From positions 62,001 to 126,000 of the forward strand of contig JADDOH010001519.1 of NCBI GenBank assembly GCA_016648135.1: 64,000 nt of DNA. Reading direction: 5' to 3'. Position 1 is the first letter of the stretch. Each line of letters begins with the position of its first letter. This document shows positions 10,601 through 21,269 of this stretch, piece after piece. The notes beneath the pieces were generated by a model. That model worked only from the letters and a program-made list of their open reading frames with translations. It did no database searches and was not told the DNA's origin. The stretch comes from Agrypnia vestita. Lineage: Eukaryota > Arthropoda > Insecta > Trichoptera > Phryganeidae. Made by a program: the position numbers and the translations under genes.

Positions 10601-10923
10601 TGTGTTGGTATAACTCAATTTTTTATATTTTTTCATACAGTTTGGGGTTTATTATTCTAAACTGGCAAATTACAATACAGATAATACGAATACAAATATT
10701 TACTTTAGACGCCTTGTCGGTTACTGTTCGCATTACGTGATTAGGTATGTTTTATTTATTATCACTTACATTGTTTTACCCCGCAAATGTATAGAATTAT
10801 CAGTCAGTTGACGAGTCAAGAGTTTATTTTATAAATGCTGCTGTTTTGTAAATACATTAAAGTACTTACTTTCCGTGGGAGCGTGGACTGCAGAGTAAAT
10901 AGCAGATAAGGAAGAGCATTTCA

Positions 10924-12440
10924 TTGGTGAATCATCATTCTTTTTATTAATAGTCATTTTTATGATCTTAATTTAAAACGAGAAATGCATTTTTTCTCAT
11001 ATCTTCTCTTGCGTTTTTTATCACATTTTTGTAGCGAAATATCACATTTTAAAATTTATTTATCAGGTAACGTATATTTTAAATACGGATTTCTTATTAA
11101 AATAACACAAACTAAATTATATAATTGATTAATAAATTATGAAACCTTCGATGTTTTAAAAATGAAGAAAATTGTTCCACTTTGTGGGCATTTGAATGGC
11201 CTCGTGAGATGTCTTTTTTATTCAATAATATTACAAAGTAAACGATTATCTTAAATGTATTACAATTATTGCAAAATCTGTTAGTTTGTTTACATGCAAT
11301 TTATGTTTTAAAAAAACACTGTTGTTTAAATTATTTTTATTTTTTGTGTGTTTTTTCAATCCTTTTTAGATAGTTGATAACTTTTTTCTTTAATAAATTA
11401 AAGGAATAGACATTATTTTAAAATTAATACAAAAAAAATAAAAATAAAATTCTCGATCTCAGATTTTAACTATTTAATCAAGGCACTTCGTATTGCGTCA
11501 TGAATACGTTGCGTGTTAATTAAATATCTAAAATCAGGAATATTGACAAAGATTTTGATTTTTTTTGTTTTTATTATAAAATTATAATATCTATTCTTTT
11601 GACTATTGAAGTAAAAAGTTTTCAACCATGAAAAAAGACTTGAAAAAACTCCACAAAAAAATAAAATATTTTTAAAAAACAGTATTTTTTTAAATATAAA
11701 TTGCAAGTAAACAAACTAAGAGATTTTGCAATAATTGTAATAAATTAAAGATAATCGTTTACTTTGTAATATTACTTAATAAAAAAGACATCTCACTAGG
11801 CCATTCAGTCATAAAAGGCCCACAAATTTTCAAAAAAAAAAAATGTAGAAATTTTCTTTATTTTTAAAACATCGAAGGTTTGGTCATTTATTAATCAATT
11901 GTATAATTTAGTTTGTGACATTTTAACGAGATATCTGTATTTAAAATATATGTAACCTGATGAATAAATTTTAAAATGAGATATTACGCTACAAAAGTGT
12001 GATAAAAAACGCAAGAGAAGATATGAAAAAAAATTGTGAAATTTGCTCACTCTACTGGACGATCGCATAACTTAGTTTATCAGGTAGAAGAAAATTAATT
12101 GGATAATTCACCATTCTTATCAATATTCAATATTCAATATTCTTAGTTTATCAGGTAGAAGAAAATTAATTGGATAATTCACCATTCTTTCTTATATGTT
12201 CTCTTGCGTTTTGTATTAAATTTTTTTATGGAAAGATATCATATTAAGATTTATTCATCACATTTCGTATATTTTAAATACTGACATCTTCTTAAAATGA
12301 CACAAACAAATTTTTTCAATCACTTAATAAATTACTAGCTATGTTTTAAAAATGAAGAAAATTGGTCCACTTTGTGAGCCTTATGTAATTGTGAGATGTC
12401 TTTCTTTCAATAATATTACAAAATAATCTGAAATCTTACT
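10924..12440. repeat. Large foldback structure with a third, direct arm
   Basis: About 400 bp at 10924-11330 recur inverted at 11690-12058; both arms share cttctcttgcgttttttatc, aacatcgaaggttt-like and gataatcgttta-like segments in mirrored order. A third partial arm at 12176-12440 repeats the left arm directly. The ~360-bp centre is AT-rich and non-coding. A 71-bp tandem duplication (12071-12190) joins the second and third arms. A transcript could form a long imperfect hairpin. Confidence 0.7.
12071..12195 (+). repeat. 71-bp tandem duplication
   Basis: The unit cttagtttatcaggtagaag begins at 12071 and again at 12142, separated by repeated aatattcaat. Confidence 0.75.
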
Positions 12441-12784
12441 TTTATTAAAATATATATATAATTTTTATTATAAATTCAATGAAATATCAATTAATAAAAT
12501 TTTAAACGTCACATTGTTTTTTTGCTAAAATTTTAATAAAACTACGCATTGTATGCACCTACATCAGTGACGGCAGACCCTTTGATTCAGAAAAAATCTC
12601 TGCTGGCATATCATTGTACTTAGGTATGCTCTTGAGCTCCAGAGTTAGCGCGACAGGGTAGGTAAGTGTTATATATACTTGTGCATAGCTTTTTGACAAA
12701 TTGAGTCGTGTCATTTGCTTGATGAATTTATCGATGATTGGTAACTGATTTCTTGCAATTTCGGTACGATACAACAGTTAAATC

Positions 12785-12880
12785 TCAGTTAGATTCATTG
12801 ATACAATCAGAAACAAATATCAAACAACGATTAGTTTATAACAGATTAAAATAACGGTTTTGACCTTCACTAGTTTCTTG
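12785..12880 (+). repeat. Fragment of hAT-like repeat H1
   Basis: Contains gatacaatcagaaacaaata and then aaaataacggttttgacctt ending cactag, as in 41990-42060 and inverted at 19569-19640. The ends resemble hAT termini (TAGTG...). Partial copy. Confidence 0.45.
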
Positions 12881-12898
12881 ATATTTGAATATTAAAAA

Positions 12899-13020
12899 TG
12901 TTCTTAGGTTTTACGGCCGTTCAGAATCTTCTGTGTGTAGTTTTCTGGGATATTCTGCCGTGTATATCTGACCTCTCTGGCCGTTCCTTCGGATCTCATT
13001 GCAGGGTCCATCATCAGGGC
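12899..13020 (-). mobile_element. Penelope-like repeat family P1 with degenerate hammerhead motif
   Basis: On the minus strand: CTGATGA, t, then the ggaccc/gatcc stem, then GAAGG where other copies have GAAAC, then a segment ending cgtaaaacctaagaac. It matches the arms of the palindrome at 28360-28546. Penelope-like elements are known to carry hammerhead motifs of this layout. The GAAAC to GAAGG change should abolish self-cleavage. Confidence 0.5.
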
Positions 13021-13030
13021 TGATGTGACG

Positions 13031-13756
13031 AGTAAGTGTTGATGTTAAGGTAAATTATTAGTTGTGATGCAACGAATAGGTACGAATACGAATATTCATA
13101 TTCGCCGAATATCATCACGAATATTAAAACAAACTATTTATAACTGAACGCAACGCAAATTACGGTTTGGCTGTGCACCATGTATCCTACGCACTCTATT
13201 ATCGGGGATTCCCCTAACATTGAATGGATGGATTTGTTGAGTTCTCAAGTTGTCAATTGTTACTTGTTTCACAGCATAACATGAGTTCTTTCATCTAATT
13301 TCGTTGGATTATTAATAACGTTAAGTGCTCATTTCATGTAGATTTTGTTTTGTAATACATATTGTTTGTTCCATGTTATTTCCGTAGTGCGTAAAAGTGT
13401 TCACTCATATAAAATAATTTCAAATTAAACATGACCTCTCGTAAGCATGAAAAAAGTGACATTTATTTTTGACTTTCAACGTGCCTAAAGAAGCATAACT
13501 TAAAATATATTTTTCGAGGACCATGAATAACCATTCAACATCAGTCATGGCCGAAAAACAAAACAACGCAACACTCTTGTACCGAGAAATGATAAATTTA
13601 AATACTAGGTCCCGTGATAAATACCAAGGCTGAAATTGAGACTGACGTCATTAATAAAGTACCTACTGCATTGTAGAAATGGCACTCAATGTTCTTCTGG
13701 CTGTTCTTCGCACCCCAAAATGCCAATCAAAACTAAAGGTCAAGTATACGTCTTTT
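13031..13756. other. Gene-free stretch
   Basis: No gene recognised. At 13066-13130 a block of gaatattcatattcgccgaa-like sequence resembles hAT subterminal repeats, but no termini or duplication were found. Confidence 0.35.
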
Positions 13757-15176
13757 CATATAAGCTTGCAATTGAGTTAGTGTGGGTGCAGTGCGTAATG
13801 CGTGTGTTAGGTAATTGTGTTAAACTTAACACAACGAAACAATGCGCGTACAATTGCTTGCCCAACGTAAAATGGCGTGCGGCGACTTTGGAACTATAAT
13901 CCGCCCCGCTCGCACCCGGCAGTTTTCCCTCGCCCTGTCATTCAGTTCAATTTCGTATTTGCTCGGGAGCTGTGACATCTTGATTACCAATATACATTGA
14001 ATTACAGTGGCGTGCAGTGGGTATAAACTCAGGTTATGCTGTGACCGACTATACACCTATATTAAAATTTTAAGTATATATAATGAACTATTTTGAGTAG
14101 CTTCAATCCACAAAAATAACTGCACTATAAAAGAAGTATTGTAAACAATATTTCCTAAATAAATAAATATTTTATATAGGTATAGCTAATACGGCGAAAA
14201 ATTTCAATATATTTCGAAGACGATTTATATATAATTAAATCGGGAACAATACTAATTTCAGATATACGTTTCTTTTCACAAAAATAAATCAAACATTTTA
14301 TGATATCATTATGATATGACAGATAACACATGGTATTTGTCGTCTTCGTATTTAAATTTACCATAGAAAAGACATAATATTTACACCGAAAGTTTTGGGT
14401 GGAATTTGTAAAAAATAACATTTCTGCATGACGTGCGCCTGGCAAAGGACCATTCGAAGTAGGACGCTATTGCACAAAGCTCGCAGCATTAAAAATAGAC
14501 GGTTTTTTTCTCGACGACTATATCTGTGGAACAAATTGATTGGCGAAATAAATGAAGAATTGACACGAAGTTAAGCACAGAAACGTCGGAAATAAAACTT
14601 CTAGCCGTAGGCTTACGGCTAGAATTTTAAATCGAAAAAAAAAACAGATACGTAACTTTAAATGGAAACGTCAGAAATAAAACTTCTAGCCGTAGGACGA
14701 ATTACGGCTAAAATTTTAAATCAACTTTTTCTTAATATAAGGATTATTTCATTAATATTTGTTTCTCAGAATCTTTACTAATGCACAGCTTTTTTGCTTG
14801 TATGCGCTGCACGCCACTGCTGAATTATTATGTCCAAAACGTCCTAAACAGTCCGGGATGGTGCAAGAACAATTGCCAATAAAGTATCAAAGTTTAGCGA
14901 AGCTGAAACATCAAATAATGGACCGATATTACCGTTTGACAGGTTGACAGATAGAGCGGCCGCCATTACTGGTACGTTTCTTTAGTGTTGCCCGACCAAA
15001 TGTCTGTTAAAGGCTCTGACACAGGTCACCGGACATTCTGTACTTATGTATTGTGTAATAAATTTACACCCTGGCAACTTCTGTTACGCGACAGGGACGC
15101 CCTCCCTCGCACGCCAATTTATACTGGCACGTCTATACGCACTGTACCCACACTAACTCAATTGCAAGCTTATATG
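13757..15176. mobile_element. TIR element T1 (unknown superfamily), interrupted copy
   Basis: About 40-bp inverted ends: left 13757-13797 (catataagcttgcaattgag, then ttagtgtgggtgcagtgcg), right 15137-15176, one internal difference. Without the nested 815-bp insertion it would be about 605 bp. Most of its internal sequence recurs, inverted and uninterrupted, at 59727-60200. It is non-coding with a GC-rich segment (13890-13940). The target duplication could not be fixed because the outer bases are self-similar, so the superfamily is open. Confidence 0.75.
14005..14819. mobile_element. hAT-type MITE nested in element T1
   Basis: Terminal repeats CAGTGGCGTGCAG at both ends in inverted orientation. 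Flanking octamers ttgaatta (13997-14004) and ctgaatta (14820-14827) differ by one base; the empty paralogous site in the 59727-60200 copy reads ctgaatta, so the left octamer has mutated. Length 815 bp, no transposase. Contains an imperfect duplication around cttctagccgtag at 14598 and 14683. Confidence 0.88.
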
Positions 15177-15377
15177 TAAATACCTATACACATGACAGCC
15201 ACGCTTTGTGCCGCTCAAATATTATAATCGGAATATTATCTAAAAGTTCAATTTTTAAGTTGTTCCCTCTCTCTTCGCTTAAACCCTTTCCTCCTCCCCA
15301 TCTAGTTGACATTCTGTCCCTCCCTAATTTTTTTTCCCTGTATAAATGTCTGTACTTAGATTAGTCTATATTATATA

Positions 15378-15419
15378 TTGTCCTGATGAAGATTGAGACC
15401 AAACGAAACTAGTTGACGA
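15378..15419 (+). ncRNA. Hammerhead-like motif, lineage 2
   Basis: CTGATGA (15383-15389), one extra base, a weak stem II (ttg/caa), GAAA (15405-15408), palindromic helix III ACTAGT (15408-15413), T at the cleavage position and gacga, which pairs with ttgtc upstream (five pairs, one wobble). Layout is type I, as described in Penelope-like elements. Stem II is poor, so activity is doubtful. Confidence 0.5.
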
Positions 15420-15726
15420 ATACGAATAAGTTTTATTTTTAAATTTTAATATAATATTATTCATTTTAATTGATTAAAAACTTTGTACGCATAAACTACT
15501 TGGAGTAACTTTACGTCTTCGGTTTCGGTTTCGGCAGGTTTTGGTACCACCGTCAGGATGGACGCATTGATATAAAAAGATTTTAATTAATCAATATTAA
15601 CAATTATATCCAACCACAAAATTAACGCTATAAAAATAGTTTTAAAATATTTTAAAACTTGAATTTAAATCAATCTACAGGCTTGCATTAAAAAAAATAC
15701 CCTAACATAGCATATTACTGAAAGAT

Positions 15727-15970
15727 GTATATTGGGAATTGCTAAAAGATGCAGAAAAGGTAAACACGTGGACTGGAGGGCAGACCAAGGTGAAGGATGT
15801 TGTTGTCTGCTAAATCCGAAAAAGGCAATGGGCGGACGTATCATCTTGCAAGAAGCACAGATATTTAGTGAGTAAGTGATGTCAATGAGACAAAAAATAG
15901 ACTAGAGGACGACCAAAATTTCGACGTAAACGAAATTATCGGAGCAGGGTCTAACAGGACAGATAATAAT
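15727..15970 (+). pseudogene. Non-LTR retrotransposon C-terminal relic
   Basis: Degenerate sequence whose 3' part reads TRGRPKFRRK in one frame and IIGAGSNRTD in another. This is the RGRPxxRWxD...AGxxW block that ends many insect LINE polyproteins. Several stops and frameshifts are present. The upstream part (15740-15890) reads only fragments. Clade not assigned. Confidence 0.5.
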
Positions 15971-16222
15971 GATATAAAAAATATATTTATATATACTGTT
16001 AATATTGCATTAGATATTAACGTCCGTTTTTTAAATTAAAATTGCACCCCAAAACTAAAACAAATTGAAGAATTTGTAAAAAAAAATCTGCTCTACAAGA
16101 TATTGAGTTTATTTTTGCATTACAGTTATCATTTAATTTAATTTAGGGCTTTCAAAATGGCAGACAAAAGAGTAGACAAAAATGGGCATTTTCGACACCT
16201 TCTTGGGTTTGCGTTCAATCGA

Positions 16223-16321
16223 AGGACCAAAGGTAAAAAAATTTATCGCAGAGGCATCGAAAAACTTGTAGAACGTTGGTGAGAAATTGTAAATAAAAAT
16301 GTAAAATATATTATTGACTAA
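16223..16321 (+). pseudogene. mariner transposase, extreme C-terminal relic
   Basis: One frame reads KKIYRRGIEKLVERW, a premature TGA, then EIVNKNVKYIID and TAA. This matches the mariner C-terminal pattern FYxxGIxKLxxRWxKCIxxxGxYxx. It has lost the rest of the protein. The fragment lies upstream of a SINE and shows a different sequence from the relic at 315-530. Confidence 0.65.
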
Positions 16322-16811
16322 TTTGTCTGATATTTTTTTATTGTGTCCACTTGTAATTGTCATTTGGAAAAAATAGACATAACTTATGTTATGTTACTTA
16401 TTATAATTAGTAATTATGAAGTTAACTTAACGTTTGTTGCCTTGTAGCATCATAATGATATTGTCCCCCTTTAAACCCTCAGTAAACAGTATGATAGAAA
16501 ATACCCATATACATCAGAATGATCGAAAAACACCCATTTACAGCACTGTGATAGAAAATACTCACTGCAGTATGATAGGCAATAACCATAATATCCACTC
16601 CTATTCTTTCTTTCTCTTATCCACTCCTATTACCGTAAGAAATTAGCTAATATTTTTAACAATAACCATTTAACCAGATCGACCTTATTAATGAAGGAGA
16701 CGGGCGTTATATTCCTTATTGTTTTTTATCTTTTTTCTGTGAAATTAATATATGATCTCTTTTTGTCTCACTAAATAGTATTTTTTATGGCAGCTTTCGT
16801 TTCATAATTTC

Positions 16812-16997
16812 TTTTTTTTTTTAATAGAGATGCGTACACGGAATGGATTTCGCATCAATATTCTTACTATTTTCAAAATAAGCTAAACGCTTGTGCTATG
16901 AAAATAGGACTAACTTGCCGGTGTCCTGGAATGGGGCTTGAATCACCGACCACCAGATCACTAGGCGAGCGTCATGACCACTACACCAACAAGCTTA
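16812..16997 (-). mobile_element. tRNA-headed SINE family S1, copy 1
   Basis: On the minus strand it begins taagcttgttggtgtagtgg, with A-box-like and B-box-like sequences, and ends in the tail gtgtacgcatctctatt plus poly-A (plus-strand T run at 16812-16822). The B box is degraded (gattcaagcccc). Seven copies of this family occur in the window. Confidence 0.8.
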
Positions 16998-17017
16998 CAT
17001 CCAACGTATAAATGTTA

Positions 17018-17421
17018 GCACACAATCACGGGATCGTGGCGGTGGGAGGCAAATGGAACACTAAAAACTATTTACACTTTTATTTAATACGAAAAGTCAC
17101 TGGACACGAATTTAATTCGAGCATTGTTCTTTAATTCACTCTAAATATTTCTAGAATCTTAGCTGCAATTATCACTCCTGAATAACTTAAGTCTCTGATA
17201 AACTGATGCGCGTTACTTAAATCGTTGAGGTTCGCACAAGAAAACTTCTTGCTTGTCGGTACGTACTTTCTCAATTTACTATCGCTGGAATCACACTGTT
17301 AATTGTCGCTTTGTCACGTCACTAAGCGCAGTAGCTGGTCGATCCCTTTTTATAGGTGTTTCCAGAGTTTATGAGAATAGCCCAGTCGATTCCAGATTTC
17401 TGATACGACCATCTCGTGACA
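17018..17421 (-). mobile_element. Divergent gypsy-family LTR relic
   Basis: The left part (gggatcgtggcggtgggagg) and the right end (atctcgtgaca) correspond to the ends of the LTRs at 33767-35234 and 26081-26520. Internal similarity is low and the ATAT duplication seen at the others is not clear here (ATAC follows). Best read as an older relative. Confidence 0.5.
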
Positions 17422-17428
17422 ATACGTT

Positions 17429-17470
17429 GTATCCTGATGAAGGGACCATTGACCTCGAAATATGTTGATA
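17429..17470 (+). ncRNA. Hammerhead-like motif, lineage 3
   Basis: CTGATGA (17434-17440), an extra A, a short stem II, GAAA (17457-17460), near-palindromic helix III ATATGT, T at the cleavage site, then gata pairing with upstream tatc (four pairs). Sequence is unlike the other motifs. It follows directly on the LTR relic. Confidence 0.45.
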
Positions 17471-17558
17471 ATTCAGTATGGTTGGAAAGGTGTAAAAACT
17501 TGTAAAAAATATTTTATTGCTAATTATATTAATTTTACATCGTAATTCCACATTGTAG

Positions 17559-17862
17559 TTAGATTACCCGTCAAAAATTACGGTACTTTTGCTTGCCGGC
17601 TCCTAAAGAATAATTATTTACTTATTTACAGCCGACACCTATGGAATAGTAATAACGACTTTTATCGAAATATTTGAACATTTTTTTATATTTGTGCTGC
17701 GCGCAGTTAAATGTACTATTATAAACCCTGGCGATTGGGCGGAACATGAAATGGTTTTCATCTTTGCTCCTCTGTATTTTTGATGGCTCGGCGATAGCAA
17801 CATCGCTATCGTTGCCGCCTTCGGGTTTGCTAGCCCGGGGTTCAAGCCCCATCTCCTGCCGT
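17559..17862 (+). mobile_element. SINE-like repeat S3, copy 1
   Basis: A body (gccggctcctaaagaataat ... accctggcgattgggcg) is followed by a tRNA-like head at 17784-17862 with a B-box-like ggttcaagcccc. Both parts recur at 58863-59075 and 59355-59434, where they are separated by other sequence. Whether the two parts are one element is inference. Confidence 0.55.
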
Positions 17863-18477
17863 TTACTTTCGTTTTTTTATCCGTATCAAACGAAATTATG
17901 GACGCTACACGAAGTTACGGGGACAGACAGACGGACGGAACGACGGACAATGAAATAATTGTGTTTGATATTTACGAAAATATTAAAGATTTAATTGAAT
18001 CGATAGACCTGCATGGCAGGGAAGGGTTAAACTGGAGAAATTTTTTGTATTAAAATGGATATGCGTTAATATGTCTTTCTATGAATAGACCTTGTCATAT
18101 TTATACTTTAATTGATCTGTAATATTTCGTGCTGTGTACCCTACCTACATTGTTAAAAATAAACAAAATTCTCTAATACATAATATATTGACACCCGTAT
18201 CACGTATTAAAACAAGGTTGACATTCATGCCTCTTCCCAACTACCTCCAACCGTTTGCGATCTCTTAAAATTCATCATTGGATTGCCATTATATAACATT
18301 GAATGTGTCGTTAATTATGACGTGCTCGGATTTAATAGTATTGGTAGCAATTTCGCCGTCGTGCCGACAGAAATGAAACGTTACAAGGACGTTAAGATCT
18401 TCGTCCTAGGTATATTTTCGAGCATTTGAATGCATCAATATGACAGCGAAGAAATGAAATCATCCTGAGCTACTATG

Positions 18478-18573
18478 TCTAAGATGGACGACTACAAAAA
18501 TAAGGGAAAGGAGCAAAGTTAGCGATGTTTTACTAAAAATAAAAGAAATCAAATGGAACTGGACTGGTTATAT
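18478..18573 (+). pseudogene. LINE C-terminal relic, part 1 (split by an LTR)
   Basis: A frame ends KIKEIKWNWTGYI, matching the IxxLKWxWAGHIAR motif near the end of insect LINE polyproteins. Reading is cut at 18573 by a gypsy LTR and resumes at 19170. Stops and frame changes upstream show it is dead. Confidence 0.6.
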
Positions 18574-19169
18574 TGTAACGAGGCTAAAAGGAGTCGCGCA
18601 CTCATGTCAAGTGGCAGTTGTTTGAAATGATTACAATACTAACGAAGATTCCAGAACAGCTTAGCATAATCTACGGCTTACGAAAAACATCTCCAAAAGT
18701 CTGGAAAACGCGAGGAACTTCTCGAAAATGCGGGAAACGTCTCGGAATTTCTATATATATTCCACAGCATTAACGAATATAAATACGACACACGGGAGTA
18801 AGACAAGAGTTTTGTTTCGGGCGCGCGCGTCTGACAACGATAACAGAAGCGAAGGTAACCGCGAGTCGCGAGTTGCCAGGACGGCCAGGCGGGCGCCTTT
18901 CGCGGGACAGCGAAGATTCCGGAAAGTTCTTACGTGGCGAGATAAACCGAGCGAAATTAATAAGTGCGGAAATTGATGGAATATTCTGGTGAACAATGAA
19001 TAAAGTATCAAAGCGAATATAAAGTGTCTATTTACGAGTGATGATTTGCGTTAATTTAAGGAATAGCGTTACATTTAATAGTGATAAGCGACTTTTTACG
19101 TTAGTTTAATTAATTAATCGGTATTCAATAAATTTTCATGAATTCCTCCTGCAGCCACGACACGTGAAA
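18574..19169 (+). mobile_element. Solo LTR of a Ty3/gypsy-type element
   Basis: Begins TGTAACGAGG and ends cgacacgtgaaa (CA mutated to AA), flanked on both sides by ATAT (18570-18573, 19170-19173). A TATA-like tataaata at ~18779 and aataaa at ~18999 give plus orientation with U3-R-U5 order. A GC-rich segment (18818-18910) follows the putative start. Related LTRs are at 26081-26520 and 33767-35234 (minus), also within ATAT. No internal gag/pol is visible, so it is a solo LTR. Gypsy assignment is by LTR form and 4-bp duplication only. Confidence 0.7.
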
Positions 19170-19482
19170 ATATTATGAGAACAATAGAGAAAAAATGGAC
19201 GAAAGATGTAATGGAATGGATGGAAAATGATAAAAAGGACGCCAAATCAAGAAATGGGAAGATGACCTACTAGCTCGCGACAGAGATGAGTGGCAGAAAC
19301 TAGGGGAGGCCTGTGTTAGAGGACAACCTGACCAACAAACTGGTTGCTGAAGAATGTATACTTACCTAATTGAATTAAGTTATTATTATATTTAAGTAGA
19401 TTAAAGTTACATTCATTTTATAAGTTAAAACTGTACCTACTCTATTTTGTCAGTGAATAAAAGCTTTATTTATTTATTTACA
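19170..19482 (+). pseudogene. LINE C-terminal relic, part 2, with 3' UTR
   Basis: Continues the relic cut at 18573: MRTIEKKWTKDVMEWM, then after a frame change WEDDLLARDRDEWQKLGEAC and RGQPDQQTG. This is the RWxDDL...ARDRxxWxxLGEA block near LINE C-termini. The 3' UTR follows with polyadenylation-type aataaaagctttatttattt at the end. Confidence 0.65.
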
Positions 19483-19568
19483 ACATAAAGGAGTGAAGAA
19501 GAATAGTGACAATCACACCCTTAAGCATTTTTGAATACTGAATTATTTTCAGAATAGGACCGATCAGT

Positions 19569-19760
19569 GATTGTCAAACCGTTATTTTTATCGGTTATTT
19601 GTGGTACAGTTAGTTATATGAGATTTGTATCTGATTATATCGAGATATACTGTTGTCTATTACACATGATTTCCCGTCGAATTCTGTTACGAATCATCAT
19701 ACAACCACTTACAAATCTCAAATAACTGATATTATGGAGCCGGTCGAATACCATCACTAG
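19569..19760 (-). repeat. hAT-like repeat H1, inverted copy
   Basis: Starts cagtgattgtcaaaccgtta and contains gatttgtatctgattatatc; ends near ataccatcactag. Reverse complement resembles 41990-42060 and 12785-12880. TIR-like ends CAGTGAT/TAGTGAT, but the flanking octamers do not match, so boundaries are provisional. Confidence 0.45.
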
Positions 19761-19799
19761 GACAATACGTCGTCAATAATATTTTTTATATTGAAAAAT

Positions 19800-20015
19800 A
19801 ATCTATCCAAGTTTCATTAAGAGTTCTGTATTATGGAGAAGTTAACTATTTTTCCAACGAATGGAAATCAAAATTTGAGTAAAATTGAACTAAAGTCTGA
19901 AAGTAAATTAAGACATCTCAAAAACTAACGAAGTTATAGAGTTTTACATGAATAATTTTGTTCCGTCCGGTGGAGTCGCGTGACGTCATCTCTCGCACCC
20001 TCGTGGTCCGGCGCT
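19800..20015 (+). repeat. Dispersed repeat R4, copy 1
   Basis: Reverse complement of 33360-33560 with moderate divergence: shared atctcaaaaactaac, gttatagagtttta, tgacgtcatctc. The copy at 33 kb ends in a hAT-like CAGTGGCGTG terminus, so R4 may be hAT-derived. Confidence 0.55.
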
Positions 20016-20484
20016 TGGCTATGCGAACTAATGTATTTAAATATGTATGTGTTTTTTTCATTTTTAAGAAATGCAGTTGTGAACTTTCGGGAGAATGGGG
20101 GAAAATTTTGGATAGTAACCGTGCGGCCCAGCTCTCCTTTGCAACACTGGGTTGCACGGTTTTAGCATTAAAAAATGCCAAACTGGTGGCGAATGAGTAG
20201 GACCCATATATGAGTATTTGCTTATAAAACGGTCCCGAGTAAGCAGTGGGTCTGCCCTCATTTCTACACTATTTCTAGTATTCTATTATTAACTCTAAAA
20301 TTAATTTGTCTCACATCGGAATTAATATTATTTTTTAAATTGTTTTCTGGGCAACAGTTATCATCGCCCCCCCCCCCTCCCCATGCACTTATTCGGTGTT
20401 CAATGATTGACTTGACTGATGGCGTAGTAAGGAAATTTTTTTTAAAGTTTAATATTGAGAAAATTTATTGTATTTCTGAAAAAG
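20016..20484. other. Gene-free stretch
   Basis: No gene recognised; contains a long C run near 20366-20378. Confidence 0.35.
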
Positions 20485-20895
20485 TTAATTGTTAATTAAA
20501 TTCTATTGGCACTGTATTCTTTAAGATTAGCATCAATTATGAGACCTAAGTATTTTTAAATGGCAATTATCGTCGTGGGGATTAGACCCACGGTGTATTT
20601 TTTTAATATTCCTTGGGAGATTGAGTATTTTTTTTTATACTGGAAAGAAGATATTAATTTTTTGTGTTGAGTGTTATGGTATTTTATCGCGCCATTTTTT
20701 AGCAAACCTGATGCGTGTTTGGGCTTTTCACCATGATTCAGCTAAAACAGCATCATCTGCAAAACATACAGGTAACATTGACACTATAGCCAGGTGTAAA
20801 GATGTTGTAAACTCTTTGATATAAATTAAAAACAGTATCGGACCTAGTAGGTACGCTACCCTGTGGATGCCCGAAACTAGAAATAAAAGGATTGT
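20485..20895 (-). pseudogene. LINE reverse transcriptase relic (Jockey-like)
   Basis: On the minus strand, broken frames preserve three RT landmarks in the right order: GHPQGSV (the GxPQGS motif), FADDAVLA (the catalytic YADD/FADD box) and KYLGLIIDANL (the KYLG motif after the catalytic box). This spacing is that of Jockey/CR1-type LINE RT. Many frameshifts and stops are present and both ends are missing. The plus-strand open frame over 20621-20824 is only its antisense shadow. Confidence 0.7.
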
Positions 20896-21269
20896 TTGTG
20901 ATATTACTTTAATGCTGACATGTTATTTTCTGTCCGCAATACCTATAGCTTTTGAACGAATCTAGTTCTTTGCCTGAGATATCAATTTTCTCTAACTTGT
21001 CAGTTCATTTTGTGTGAGATATTGTATCAAAAATAATAACACGCTTTGAGATGAGTCTCCGAGATGAGTATCATCCGTACTATTAAAAACACTCAATGGT
21101 TACATACCGCGCGCGCGAAATCCTCCACTTAAAAAGTACTCTCGTAGAGACCCGTCAAATTGGCTACCACGATTCGCAGCTGTGCAAATGTGAACTTTCG
21201 TGATTAGCATTTGTAAACACACAAATCATAAATAAGTTATTAATATTCGAAGTCATTGAATCGCCTGGT

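Noticed and set aside
11944..11975. cctgatgaataaattttaaa as a hammerhead core
   Set aside because: No GAAA at the right distance and no stem II.
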